From Seiridium cupressi (taxonomy: Eukaryota; Ascomycota; Sordariomycetes; Amphisphaeriales; Sporocadaceae), in NCBI GenBank assembly GCA_036674765.1, contig JARVKI010000002.1, positions 124,001 to 188,000 on the forward strand: 64,000 nucleotides of DNA, in the 5' to 3' direction. A program made the translations under genes and the position numbers. The notes beneath the pieces were generated by a model, which was given only the letters and a program-made list of their open reading frames with translations, ran no database searches and was not told where the DNA came from. The stretch's first letter is position 1; each line of letters opens with the position of its first letter. Shown here piece by piece: positions 23,174 to 34,409 of this stretch.

Positions 23174-23386
23174 ATGGCGCAAGACCAACATCAAGGCCAA
23201 CCATACCCGCCCATGACGACGCGGAAAGATTATCGTATAATCGGAGGCTATTCTCAGTATCAGGGCCCTCACGGGTACCAGGGCTACGGATACCCTCCAC
23301 ACTCGGCATCTGACTCGCCAGTAGAGCTATCGTTGGGAAACGACCCTGGATCCGAAGAACTCGATGGCCACGGAAGATATCAATGA
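23174..23386 (+). CDS. short Gly/Tyr/Pro/Gln-rich hypothetical protein
   Basis: Small frame of 70 residues from the Met at 23174 (MAQDQHQGQPYPPM); an upstream in-frame ATG exists at 23108. It contains a GYSQYQGPHGYQGYGYPP low-complexity segment and an acidic end. No signal peptide, helix or domain is visible. It could be a genuine short protein, a single exon of a larger gene, or chance; the biased composition is the only support. Confidence 0.3.
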   Translation: MAQDQHQGQPYPPMTTRKDYRIIGGYSQYQGPHGYQGYGYPPHSASDSPVELSLGNDPGSEELDGHGRYQ

Positions 23387-23929
23387 GACGCTCTCAGAAA
23401 TAATTCCAGAACTATGGTTGGGTGACTGGTGATTGTTAGAGGTTGATGATTACACCTCCTGGTCCCCACACGGATGTCCCATTAGTTGCCTAATTTGACG
23501 TATATAACCGAGCTACTCTTGATTACTACTCAATCAAGAATATAATTGGTTGCAGATACTCCAGTAACGTAATCTTTTGTTCGTACTCCTTTATTTGACA
23601 GCGCATCCTCAAGCGATTGCAGCTCATTGGCCGGAAGGTTCGAGGATGATGCTTGCACAAGACTCAGCGACGAGATACCAATCCACATCTGCATCATCGC
23701 GACCGCATTATCTCCAATCTAGAGGGCTGCTTCAAAAATTGAAGTATTTCCGTTGTTTTGGTGTCCAATCCTTGATACCGCGCTTTTCACACTTCCAATC
23801 AACCCTGCTTCCGGCCAATCTTTTTCCACTCCAGTGCGAAACTAATTAGACGACCCAATACGCGGACTGCGGTGGTGAAGTACTAGTCCACAGGATTCAT
23901 GAGCAATTGACACTGATAGACATTTATTC

Positions 23930-24230
23930 AACCATAGGGATGCTCACAAACATCTCTGTCATAGCTTGATTGTATGCCTGCAAGAACCCGGCCAGTTGCC
24001 CCCGTTCGTTCACAGCTCGGCCTGCTATGAACATGGCACTCGATATTGCCAGAGCAAACCAGAAGGCCAGTCTCAAAGATGGCCATGAATCCAAAGTAGA
24101 CATGTTTGATGGGTAGTTGTACATATAGCTTGCCCACCATGGGCGCAAAGACGCATCTAGTAAGAGCATAAGTTAGATTGTGCAGCTCATCCGTTAGGTA
24201 ACGCGGCGATTTACAGGACCTCGCAAAAGT
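23930..24230 (-). pseudogene. MFS transporter relic (fragment)
   Basis: On the minus strand one frame reads APMVGKLYVQLPIKHVYFGF then AIFETGLLVC, typical of helices 2-3 of a 14-TM MFS drug transporter. A second frame, immediately downstream, reads ISSAMFIAGRAVN and then a degenerate helix 4. A frameshift lies between them, and the rest of the transporter is missing. No upstream helix 1 or downstream half is seen, so this is a truncated leftover of a once complete gene. Confidence 0.6.
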
Positions 24231-24565
24231 TAAGCGAACTCTGGTACCTATAATATGCCCCAGTGCGATGTGCCATTGGGCACGTGCATGCAAGGGATGG
24301 CCATCTGTATGCAATAGTCCTGAAGTCACACGCGTATCAAGTCCTACGACAACCACATGCTGGCCGTAATTTCGCGCGAAACCTATAATGTGACCATCCG
24401 GGGTGGTTTCCAATTCGTATACTCAATGAAAACACACGCCACTAAAACGAGGAGTTACGCCTTTAAATACACGAGATCTGTTGCAAGGCGTCTGTAAAAG
24501 ACATCCTCATAAAGCTCTGCGCTTGCCCACATCAATCAGTCCATCTCAGTATCACCGTATTCCAC

Positions 24566-25484
24566 TCAATCATCCATCGAACTCCAGCCGTGATAATCAT
24601 GGATGGCGATGCCACCGTTCCAGTGAGACATCCTATTCCCCTGACTCACTGCTTTCTCGATCAGTTCCAAGTCTCCCTTGACCTTTCCACTGCCCATACA
24701 ATAATAGCTTAGATGGGGCCCCTCATCACACCTCGTAGTCTCAATCGCCAAGTTAGTTTGTTTCAATTGCCGACCATATACCTTCTGGGCAGTCTCCAAT
24801 GCCGGCTCTGCGATAGCCATCAGGGCCTCGGGCGTGTTGCGATAGGTCATGAAGGTGGCGCCATCTAGTAAGTTACAGATGGCGACGTCGAGCTGTGTTC
24901 CATCGGCGGTATTCAACGTGTGCAGCCAGAATGGCAGATCGGCTGTAAGTGCCATGGAGCGCGCAGAGTCAGATGTCCACTGCCGAAGGGTGCGAATGAG
25001 GGATTGCCATTGCTTGATGTACGTCTCCCTGTTGTCTTCCCAGTCTTCCAATCTCCAAGGCTGCCAGTCCGTAGATGTTAGTATTTAGCCTGATCTAGAT
25101 TGCCCGGGTAGACGGTATGCGCACCTCTATATCAAGGTGTAAGCCCTTGAATCGCAGCAGCTTGCAGTTCTCCTGGTAATCCTGGATCCATTTCAGACGA
25201 GACTGCAAGCTCTCGTGCTGCGAATCTCTGACCCAGCCCGGATCGCCCATCAGGGCCTTCACATCGACCTGCGCATGATCGCAACTGGTGTGGAACTGTT
25301 CAAAGTCCGCTTGTGACAAGGTCGGGTCGATGTGGACATAGACGGTGGTGATGTGGTTCTCCTCTGCGAACTTGGTGAATCGATCGATCTCCGATTTACT
25401 GGCGACGACCTCCTCGGTTCTCCAAAGCCATGTAGCTCGCCCCGGCCGGTCGCGCCAACGATTCAGATTCATGATGCCCTGCAT
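24566..25484 (-). CDS. hypothetical protein, probable TIM-barrel hydrolase-like
   Basis: Two exons on the minus strand (25484-25125 and 25060-24566) joined by a 64-nt GTGCGC-CAG intron with a CTAAC branch give 284 residues. The fold is suggested by alternating motifs: RATWLWRTEEV, TTVYVHIDPTL, KGLHLDIEPW, SMALTADLPFW, GATFMTYRNTPEAL and LAIETTRCDEG, reading like beta-strand ends of a glycoside-hydrolase-type (beta/alpha)8 barrel, with Asp/Glu at LHLDIE and IET as candidate catalytic acids. No signal peptide is present from this Met, so an upstream exon may be missing; a GTGAGC...TGCAG intron just upstream (about 25522-25480) is compatible with that. Substrate unknown. Confidence 0.65.
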
Positions 25485-26341
25485 GTTATGCTAAAATTCT
25501 CGAGACAGTAGCAAATGTCGCTCACAATGAAAATTGAGGCTGATGCGAGCAAATCCAAAGGATGACGTTGGTTTAGTCTTGATGATGGCGTGGCTAGTGG
25601 GGCATCGTAACTTCCAAACCGAAACTCAAAATCAGCCCGCCTTTAATAATCAACACGTATCTACCAGAGATGATGCCAAAGAAGCTACATTGCCACATAC
25701 AACTTCCAAGTGCATTGGTCAAGTTCATTGTATGCAGCATGAGAGATCATACTCCTATTCTCATTAGGTAGTGCGGGAATATGTCCGCTCCGGAATTTCA
25801 ACTCCGGGTCCACTAAACAAGTGAAATATAAATTCCTGGCCCAAACAGTATGCTGATTCTTGCGAATAGACGCGCATGTAATGTGAGTCTATCGTTAGAA
25901 GTAGAGTCCTGAATCAACTGGTGGATTCAATATGGCAGTGATGGTATGATAGCAACTTGGCAACGTGTCATACCCAAGGTTAAGAGTATCTCCTGCCCAA
26001 CGCCGTAACAAGTTTGTCCCAATGCGCAGCATTATGACTCCTCAATGCCCTTTGTGGAATATCTGAATGATCCAATGTCTAGATCCTGTCACACAGTATC
26101 TATTTCAAGACTATCTGGTCATTATTAACAACTAAAGCACGCTCGCTGCTCGAGAGGAGCCCTTTGACAAAGTGGTAAAACTTGAAGATGGGTATGAGTC
26201 ACTTACAAGCACTCAAGCTTCCTGCCCTTGAGGATTTGATCAGAGGCATGTGTGAAGTACTTCAGGTTGAGCTCTGATTCTGCATCCGTAATTTGAAATG
26301 TGAACGTGATTCGCATCCACTTGAATCTATAAATAAGGGAC
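25485..26341. other. intergenic, promoter of first paralog
   Basis: About 860 bases with no coding frame of note. It ends with a TATA-type element (see the separate entry at 26327). Confidence 0.45.
26327..26338 (+). promoter_or_regulatory. TATA-box-like element, first paralog
   Basis: TATAAATAAG occurs 15-36 bases upstream of the two candidate start codons (26342 and 26363). Given this short distance the transcript would start very near or inside the first ATG, which favours the Met at 26363. Confidence 0.4.
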
Positions 26342-26362
26342 ATGTGCGTCTCATTTGTGTTC

Positions 26363-27237
26363 ATGGAAACAACCACATCCCGAATTCATTCGACTAAGCC
26401 ACGAATAGCTCAACAGCAAGAGACGCCGGCAGCACAGGAATATGACGGTGAGTGCGCAGCTGATGTTGCAGGAACTTCGAAGACTGACCGAACCGCTAGG
26501 AACCAACACCAGTATGGATCGACCAAAAACCCGCCCCGGTGTTGGAAGACCAAGAACCTAAACCCGCTTGGAAAGACCAGTTTGATTTCGACAAGACTTT
26601 TGTGGTCTCTAGCAGCGATGACGACGCCGAGATCTATAATTCCGGGGAACGATTCCAGGTGCGCTACGTAGAGGTTGGCGGATACAAGAATTCGGAATAT
26701 GACGATACCCCAGCAATCTCCAGCACGACCAGATTGCGGATTCGTACAGATCGTGAAGGGCATCGGTTTCGATATCTCGTTCGTGAAGCCTTTCTCGCTG
26801 CTCGGGCTAGAACCGAGGGCAATTTCGACTGCACCTACCACGTGGCCGTCGTAGACGCCACGTTCTACCATAACTACCAAAGTATGACTATTCCTGCGAT
26901 CCTGCTGCGTGGCACCGAACGAGATCCCCTCGTGGGCTCGTTGCCGGACAACCTGAAGGAATTCCACGACGCTTTTGGGCTCGCATTCGCACAAGAAATG
27001 ACAAATATCTGGCAATGGGTAGATCATCTCTGTATCTTCACCGGCTACGGTAGACCCAGTGACGAGAATCCCTCGCAGGAGATCAGGCGAGGTATGATTC
27101 CCCAGGGGGTGGAACCTTTTTATGGGCGCATCATAAATGGTGAACGCAACGCGAACGGGCAACGAACTGTTGTTCCGGAACCTTGGGAGAGGATAGAAAT
27201 GGTGACAATGGAGCCGCAGATACAAACTGACCTGTAG
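26363..27237 (+). CDS. hypothetical protein, paralog A of a tandem pair
   Basis: Two exons (26363-26447 and 26513-27237) with a GTGAGT-CAG intron give 269 residues; an in-frame ATG at 26342 would add seven. The phase of the ORF demands the CAG at 26512, not the nearer TAG at 26499. No signal peptide, transmembrane helix or known domain. It shares an ordered set of motifs with the next gene: a W-X2-QFD start, RYVEVGGYKNSEYDD, RIRTDREG, REAFLAA, NFDCTYHVAV and PAILLRG. The FDCTYH core with an invariant Cys and His is the best-conserved piece. Both lie on the same strand 850 bases apart, so the pair arose by duplication. Function unknown. Confidence 0.7.
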
Positions 27238-28085
27238 ATACTGTGAGACAGACACAATCATTGCCATGTCTTATGACGTGGACGAATGATTCAACATAAT
27301 CAATTGCTTGCCCAGTAGTTCCCGTCTTCTCATGACCAAGTGATTATTCACGACCAAAATCCATATGCTACGTTATGCAGGTTTATATTATGAACGCGAT
27401 GCATCATGTGTGCTCTACTTGTTGCTGGCATTGAACATCCATAACGTATCCGGACTTATTGTCTACAGTAGGAGCTCCAGTTTAGAGGATGTGTTACCAT
27501 CAATGTTTATCAGTAAAATCACTATAGAATTAATCTAAGCATAGCATGTGATTTACCACACGCTTCTAAGCGTGGATGACTTGGGAGGGCCATACTTTTC
27601 CCGGCCCAGGATGAATACGGCTAGCTGCCTTGCCACCCAATATGACCAGAAAGCTTACAGTAGGTGGAAACGATCTCTCGCTTCAACTAATAATCAGTTT
27701 TGACCCTCTTTGATTGTTCACATATTATCTGTAGAGGGTATCCAGCCACAATTCATGACTGTGTTACTTGTCAACTAACCCTGACTAAAAACAGGATCAA
27801 TTGAACCAACTTTTTGGCAGATCTCGTGTCTCCTTTTCGTGAATTTGAACTAGGGGCATGTCTATCACGTCTCGGATGAGCGATTCTTTTCACTGATTCA
27901 CAACTCTCAACTAGAACATGTGACTAGCGTCCAGACATGATGCTGTCTTCACAGAAGGTCTATATATATGGGGTGCGCTCAGCACGGAGACCATTACTTT
28001 CTTAATAATCCACCTCGATTACTTTCAGATCCCTGCAGAACTCGAATCCGCCCAGCGTGTAGACAAGAGAATCCACAGCGCCATC
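27238..28085. other. intergenic between the tandem paralogs
   Basis: About 850 AT-rich bases. A TATATATATGG element at 27961-27971 lies about 115 bases before the second paralog's ATG and probably sets its promoter. No third copy or remnant of the family was found between the two genes. Confidence 0.45.
27961..27971 (+). promoter_or_regulatory. TATA-box-like element, second paralog
   Basis: TATATATATGG stands about 115 bases upstream of the ATG at 28086, a normal distance for a TATA box plus a short 5' untranslated region. Confidence 0.4.
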
Positions 28086-28823
28086 ATGGAGCCCGAAAAC
28101 CTTAAGATGAGTGATTTGAGAATCGTACAAGAACCTCCCCCACCGTGGAACAACCAATTTGACCCTCACACCTTGTTCCTGCGGTACGAGCATATGAAGG
28201 AGGAAGATTTCACGAAATCGACCGAAGGCCAGTGTATGGCCAAGGTGCTGTACGTGGAGAGAGGAGGATACAAAGACTCGGCGTACCAAGACGAGCCGGC
28301 ACCTGGGTTCGACTCCAAGGTGATGATCCGCAAAGATGACGAGGGAGCATGGTTCAGGGAGACTGCTCGGGAAATGTACCTAGCGGCGATGGAATACACA
28401 AAGGGAAGATTCGACTGCACCTACCATTTCGCCGTCTTGGAGGCCGTCGAAGACCACGGCTTTGCGACCACGCATTCTCCCGCCATTTTCTTCCGCGCGA
28501 GGACAAAGACCATGCAGAGCGAGGAATCAGATATCCTCATCAATTTCAGCATGATGTTGAGCATGCATCTCAATTTTGCACTGCATAAAGAAGGATTCGT
28601 TCCGCGTGGCCTCTTGCTGTACATGGCAGATTCTCGGCCTACAGCGGCTACGTTGCAGAACATGGTCGAAAGGAACCAGATTCTTGATGGCGAGGAGCCG
28701 ACGCATGCAAAGTGCTATAACTGGGATCGCAGCCCGCACAACAGAATCTTCCCCAATGGTGCCACACCGGTGGATCTACTTGTGGAATATTCCAGCAACT
28801 CTGACGATGATATGCATGACTAA
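28086..28823 (+). CDS. hypothetical protein, paralog B of a tandem pair
   Basis: Intronless frame of 245 residues. It aligns in order with paralog A: PPPWNNQFD, LYVERGGYKDSAYQDE, MIRKDDEG, REMYLAA, RFDCTYHFAVLEA and SPAIFFRA. It then diverges, with a helical section rich in Met (FSMMLSMHLNFALHKE) and an acidic tail ending NSDDDMHD. Second Met at 28107 (MSDLR). No signal peptide or membrane helix, so it is probably cytosolic or nuclear. The lack of the N-terminal intron of paralog A shows that the N-terminus was remodelled after duplication. I do not recognise the family. Confidence 0.75.
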   Translation: MEPENLKMSDLRIVQEPPPPWNNQFDPHTLFLRYEHMKEEDFTKSTEGQCMAKVLYVERGGYKDSAYQDEPAPGFDSKVMIRKDDEGAWFRETAREMYLAAMEYTKGRFDCTYHFAVLEAVEDHGFATTHSPAIFFRARTKTMQSEESDILINFSMMLSMHLNFALHKEGFVPRGLLLYMADSRPTAATLQNMVERNQILDGEEPTHAKCYNWDRSPHNRIFPNGATPVDLLVEYSSNSDDDMHD

Positions 28824-29907
28824 TGGCAGAGGACAATTTATCTCTATTCTTTGTCATATTTTTCACGTTGGTCTCTAACTCTCGAGGGGTCCCGTCTGTT
28901 GGTGCTGGAAGTTCACTACGGTCTGTTAGTGCTGGGGAGAAAGGGGCCGATTTACGGGAAACTTATTCCTCAACCCATTGCGAAAGGCTCGAGTATTCTG
29001 CAGTGATAGATATCCCACAAGGTCGGGTGCTGCCCAAGACTAGATATCCCAAGAGCAGTGAAGAGACTAGCGCTAGGAACCTTTCTCATTAGATAATATG
29101 TAATACAGTCACTACCCGTAATGTGCGTCTCCACGATGTATGATGTTTGTCAACCACTGTATTTGTCCCTCTGACATATCTATCTACATGTGATCAGGTT
29201 TCACTGCTACAACCAAACTACCGCAGGAGTAGTAGCCCTTACCCCCTTCCCTTCAAAGGAGAAAGGGTTCTCGGCTACCACAGCTTCGTCTCACCCTTCC
29301 TTCTGGTCCATCCTCCTATCGTCACAATCATCCCCTCCAATTGCTGTCCACAGCAAAGCAATTCGCCAATGCGATGCCAAGCTCCACAATACCAGGTACG
29401 ACCAAGCTTTCTCACTGAAAGGGTACCAAATTGTCAAAAAAAGTCCCAAATGGGACAGGGTTCTGAGTTTCGCTTTGGTATCAGACACGAAACAAAGAAA
29501 GAGAAATTAAGCAATACAAGAAGCCAACCAATCCTCTGGATGGCGGTGCAATGCGAGCAAAGCAATAGCCGCTTCCGAGACAAAATGACTTCCACAAATA
29601 ACAAAAAAGACCAGATAATCCCCATGGGAAGCAGCGGCAGGCGCAGAACGAAGCAAACTCGGTGGGAAGTTGGGTAGGGTCGCGTCAGGCCTAGGCTGGG
29701 ATGGGATATCAAGGTTTGGAAAATGGGAAATTTGCCAAAAAGATCGGAAATGAGACAGAACGGGTCGCAAGTGAAGGTCGAGAAAGTCTAGGTAAAAATC
29801 ATTTCAAAATTCGTCAGGATTCGTCAAGTCCGACTCCCGGGTATCGCACATGGGCTCGTGCGCCATGCTATCTCGTCAAGTCATCGTTGCCGTATGTGGG
29901 GAGGCGG
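28824..29907. other. intergenic, 3' flanks of two convergent genes
   Basis: About 1.1 kb. Overlapping frames in three phases around 29147-29770 have no domain and resemble AC- and AG-rich untranslated sequence. This is probably the 3' untranslated region of the SH3 gene on the minus strand. Confidence 0.4.
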
Positions 29908-31951
29908 CTAGTAGGCTTGGCCAGGGACGGGCTTCCTGCCAATTGGTCCTTGCGGAGGTCCTGGGGGTCCTGGAGGCCCACGTTGCTGGGGAGAAACACC
30001 GTTGGCAGGGTTCATTCGGCTGGGACCAGGACCGGGACCGTTTCGGGGACCGCTCGCACTGCTCTGGCTGTAACCTCGCTGTCGTGGACCGGGCGATTGC
30101 GAGCGCGGACCAGGGCTCATAGCTCTGGGACCGGGCGACTGAGGACGGCCCATGCCTGCTGGTGATTGTGGTCGTGGCATGCCGGCAGGGGATTGTGGCC
30201 TCATCATGGCAGGAGACTGTGGGCGTCCACCAGCAGTCATCGGGCCACCTTGGGGAGTCATCGGGCGTTGTCCAGGCGGGTATCTAGGTCCAGCTCCAGC
30301 TCCAGGACCACGAGGGGGTCCGCGTTGTCCATTGGGATTAACAGGAGGGCCATTGCGTGCTCCAGGGGGGCCGGCGGGACGAGGCTTTACAGGGCGAGTA
30401 GACAGGCAAGTTCGGGGGCAGACACCTTGCTGAGAGCGGTCAAGACGAATGCATAGAGCCTAGGAGGGGTTAGCGATAAATATAAATAACTGAATACCAG
30501 AAATGAGTGCTTACCCAGCCATCATCATACTCGTGCAACATCCTAACAAGCTGCCCAGCCTTCAACCCAATTTCATCATCAAGGGTGGGATTGAAGTCGA
30601 GTTGAACACGGTGCACGGTAGATTGAGGAGGCCCGCCAGCTGCAGCAATGGCTGCAGCACTACTGGAGGGAGCAGGTGCCTGGCCAGGATCTACCTCGGT
30701 CATGCTGAACTCTGTGCCAGCAGGGCTGGCTGGAATTGATGGAACAGGTCCGAGAGCGTGAACTGCATTATTGGTTTTGGTTAGATCCAGCGTGTGCGGA
30801 GCATCTCTCCTCGTAGATTGCTTGCGCGTCAAAGCAGTACCGGCAATGGCGCCAGCTCCGGCAGCGGCAGCAGTGGCAGTAGGAGAGGATCCAGGAGGAG
30901 AACCAGTGGTTTGAGCGACTCCGACGACATTTTCAGGGGCGTTGAACGGGTTGACAGGCTGCGCATCCATTCCAGGGGCAGGTACAGATCGCTCTGATAC
31001 CGCGTCCAATCGCTCGGCGTTGTTTCCGAATGGGTTCTCCTGGTGGTTGCTCTGGCTTGTGGAAGGTCTGTCCGTTGGGCTTGCTCCGACTGGGCGGCGC
31101 GATTGGGGGTTGTTGTTTGCTGAAGCCATAGCCATAGCCATGGCAGCCCCCTTGCTGGAACGTCTCTCGCCGAAGTTGGGCATGAACTGGGTGACAGGTC
31201 GCAGGCTCAATCGGGGAGCCGTAGCCGTTGTTCGTGTAGTCTGCACAGAGCTTCTGCGGTCAGGGACTGCCGCTCCTCCCATGGCCCCGTTGATCTTCTC
31301 GTTGTCGCTGGCTTGCTGTTGCATCTGCTTTCTACGCTTGTTGAAGAGGAACCATGCCAGCAGACCAAACACCAGAAGTCCACCAAGAACACCGAATGCG
31401 ATCCCAGCTTTGGCACCGCTATTGTCGCCGCTGCTACTACTGTCAGAGCTGGACGATGCGGTTGAGGTGGCCGAAGAGGACGCCGCAGCAGCAACAGCCG
31501 CGCTGGCAGTGACACCTGTCGCAGTGGAACCTTTGGTTGATGTTGCCGAGTGGCTAGAGGCAATAGCCAGAGTGGTTTCGGAGCTGAGATCAGCTGTCGT
31601 AGTAGGTACTACAGACTCGGGCAGCTCAGTATCATCAGCCTCGGTGGTCGCGGCCGCAGCTGTCGAAGTCGGTTCGGTCTCGGCTTCCTTGGTCGTGGTC
31701 GCTTGTGCCGCCGCCGTAGTCGTCTGCTGGGCATCATCCGAAACCTGAGTCGAGTATCCTCCAATCTCGCCGGTAAAGGTAGGCGTCAGTGTGGTGTAGA
31801 CAGTCGCGTATACTGTAGACGGCCCATTTGCCTTTCCTTGCAAGGTCTTGGAGTCGCTGAAGGGGTTCAAATCTGCGACGTCCTTGGTGAAGTCATCCCA
31901 GCCGTTCGGGGCAGGAGCCCTCTTGTGGAGGTGCCTGTGAGGGCTCGGCAT
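29908..31951 (-). CDS. SH3-domain single-pass membrane protein
   Basis: Two exons on the minus strand (31951-30515 and 30459-29908) joined by a 55-nt GTAAGC-TAG intron inside the SH3 domain give 662 residues. Order: short N-terminus; Ser/Thr/Ala-rich, probably O-glycosylated stalk (residues about 60-185); transmembrane helix AGIAFGVLGGLLVFGLLAWF (about 190-209) followed by NKRRKQ; long disordered cytoplasmic part; SH3 domain (from VHRVQLDFNPTLDDE through LHEYDDGWALCIRL and QGVCPRTCL); and a Pro/Gly/Arg-rich tail with RPQSPAGM repeats. The plan, mucin stalk plus membrane plus cytosolic SH3, is that of fungal cell-surface scaffolds such as Fus1-like proteins. A role in polarity, fusion or signalling is inferred. 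Confidence 0.88.
30095..30255 (-). repeat. in-frame RPQSP(AGM) minisatellite
   Basis: Tandem units encoding RPQSPAGM, RPQSPAGMG and SPGPRAMSPGPR-type variants lie within the Pro-rich tail of the SH3 protein, with unit length about 24-27 bases. Such arrays change length by slippage and tune disordered linkers. Confidence 0.6.
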
Positions 31952-34389
31952 TTTTATAGATTATATATTTTCGAGTGGTACCGTTGTTGTATTAGGCTAT
32001 GATTACAAAACCGCAACGAGACAATGTCGTGTACGGTGTCACCTTATTTCATTTGCACAGGACTGCCGTTTTTGTGGTACTGATTATTGTTACCCGTCGT
32101 AGGGCGTATGATTTCCGAAGTGATCGTTCAAAGAATGCAATGCGCTCAAGAGCGTCGTCGTCGATGGATGGGTTGGGTGATTTGCGACGCGAGGAGTTGT
32201 TGTGACTGAATCGTCGAGAATGTTGCTGCGGAAGCGTCGAAACGAGTGATTGACAATCTCTACCAGGTCAAGATGTGAATGAAATTATTGACCTGCAAAG
32301 ACGTCGAAGGCGAAAGCCGAAAAAGAAGGTGGATTCCCGTCGAGAGTCGTTGTCGTGTGTACGGTACAGAGAATGGAATGAGATTGGGGCCACGATAGCG
32401 ACCAAACCAAAGTCTCGGGTGGGAGGGGGAGGAAGGGAAAGGCGGCGGCGCTGTGGGAGAGAGGCCGTGGGTGCCGTTTGGGTTGCAACAACGAACGGTG
32501 GAGGGAAAAGAAAGCGGAAGCGGAAGCAGAAGCAGAGAAGGTCAAGTGCGGGAGAAACACGACAGGCAGTGAGGGAGCAGCGAGTGCCAGAGCTGTGCGG
32601 TCTGACGGACTGGGGGACCATGCAGCTAAGCCAGGTACCATTGCACGTCGGCCGGGGTCCGTGTCCGTGTTGTGGATAGTCGGGATCGAAGGAAGGGTGA
32701 TGCTGGGCCAGCCGATGGCTATCGACAGCGTGGACTTAAAAACACTGGGTCGGTTCGTGCCAATCAATGATCCTGCAAGCTGGAGGGAAGACTGGGTTGC
32801 ATACATGTATGGATTCTATGATTAGAAGGAAGACGTTGGCGGATATTCTATCGGCTCAATCAATCTGAACGCAGTGCCCGCTCGTCATTTGCCGTGGCTT
32901 GGGCTACCGGGTCACTGGGCAAACAACGTGCAGGAACGAAACAACGGATTCACCGTGGTGCCGCCAAACCCGACTCTCTGGTGGTTGCTGCCGTGAAACA
33001 TCGACAACCTTAACCTTGTTGGTCTCGATTCTACCTCACAATAGACTTTGGGCGCAACAGATGACAAACACTTCCCGACCCGGTTGTCTTCTCGACCACA
33101 CTGACAGCGGTTCATACGGTAGCGCTCTTTGCATCGATCGAGTGTTGTTGCGACGGTCTCGACGACGCAGCAGTGCCGAACTGCAGACTGTTGCTTGACC
33201 CCATGTTTCCTGTCGAATGTTGATCATGGCCCGGGCGGTCCTAGTCAGGAACGGCAGGCGCCACTTGCCAGGTACGGACATGCGCTGATTGGCCTCTGAG
33301 CTCCTGCAAGCTGCGTCTCCCAGCAGCTTTGGCGAAATTACCCCATTTCTGCCCGCCAGGGGTACGGCGACTCTGCCTTCTCATTTGCTAACAAATCCCT
33401 CCAAGCAAATCGTCACTTCTGACGGTACCAAAATAAACCCCCAATCTCGCCGGCAACTCAGGCTCAGGTACAGGTACTACCGTGATATTGGTCCAAGCCT
33501 CCATTTTGACGGTCGCACCTGCCTCTTCGAGCAGTGCACCGAACCCTTCGAGAACATCTGGAAGAGACTTCTAATCCGAAGCTGAAGGCAATCCGTCTAC
33601 ACTCAGCCAAATACTTCGACATCGGACTTCAAGTCATGAAGAGATGGAACATGCCTCATTCAATGTTTTGTGGTCTGGGTTGCCCAGTTCATCTGGCAGC
33701 TGGGCATCGGATGAACAATTTAAGCAACCCCGTTCGTTTCATTTCTCAATGCTCGGGCTACCCACACCCGTTATTGGCTAGCCCCTCTCTCATCGGTCAC
33801 ATTCCCCCATATGGCGATCACCATATTATGACTGCTGGGGTATGCAACCAAACACGACTCGATTTACGACTGAATGCGCAACTCTCACCAACATGTGCTC
33901 CATGGTGTCGCGTCACAACGTGGCACGGCCAAGCTTGCTATGGCAGAACCGGGTACCACTTTGACTTTTAGCACATTGATGACGAAACCGCCAGTGAAAG
34001 AGACATGGTTTAGGATCGTCTTGACTTCCGGCTACTTGTGGGCTCACCACGCCCACATGGCTGGATGGAAAGATAACGCTACGAATCGACCGTTGGGCGA
34101 CTTTCTCAGCTCCACGTCACATTGATACATAAATGCTTAATCGCACGATGCCCAGCCCTGTGGCAGATGTGGTATACGACTCACCCATCACTTTGTCCTG
34201 AGGTTGCCTCTAAGGAACTATTCTTAGAGCAACGCTTAAAGCAATCCTTCGGCCAGAGGATCTTGCCGAAGTTAGTATCTATGCTGCACGAACCGCCAGC
34301 GTGCTTAGACTTTCGAAAGCTTGAAATGACCGCTGTTTCGTATTGACTCCATCGACCTCTCTCATTCTCCCAACGCCAGGCTGTGCCTC
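31952..34389. other. intergenic; long leader of the SH3 gene, then nothing recognisable
   Basis: Bases 31952-32850 are rich in purine runs (GGGAGGGGGAGGAAGGG near 32420) and probably contain the promoter and a long leader of the minus-strand SH3 gene. The plus frames at 32275-32825 inside are Arg/Lys-rich shadows of this low-complexity DNA. From 32850 to 34390 only short frames occur, with no domain or coherent splice sites. Confidence 0.4.
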
Positions 34390-34409
34390 ACTATGAATTA
34401 GACTTATGC

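Noticed and set aside
26410..27267. 285-codon antisense frame over paralog A
   Set aside because: The plus strand shares ordered motifs with paralog B, so it is the coding strand.
30942..31748. 268-codon plus-strand frame rich in Ala/Ser/Val
   Set aside because: Antisense shadow of the Ser/Thr/Ala-rich stalk of the SH3 membrane protein.
32275..32825. Arg/Lys-rich frames in a purine-rich tract
   Set aside because: Low-complexity DNA upstream of the SH3 gene; frames open on both strands.
33289..34125. Several 80-145 codon plus-strand frames
   Set aside because: No domain, no consistent exon borders, frames overlap each other.
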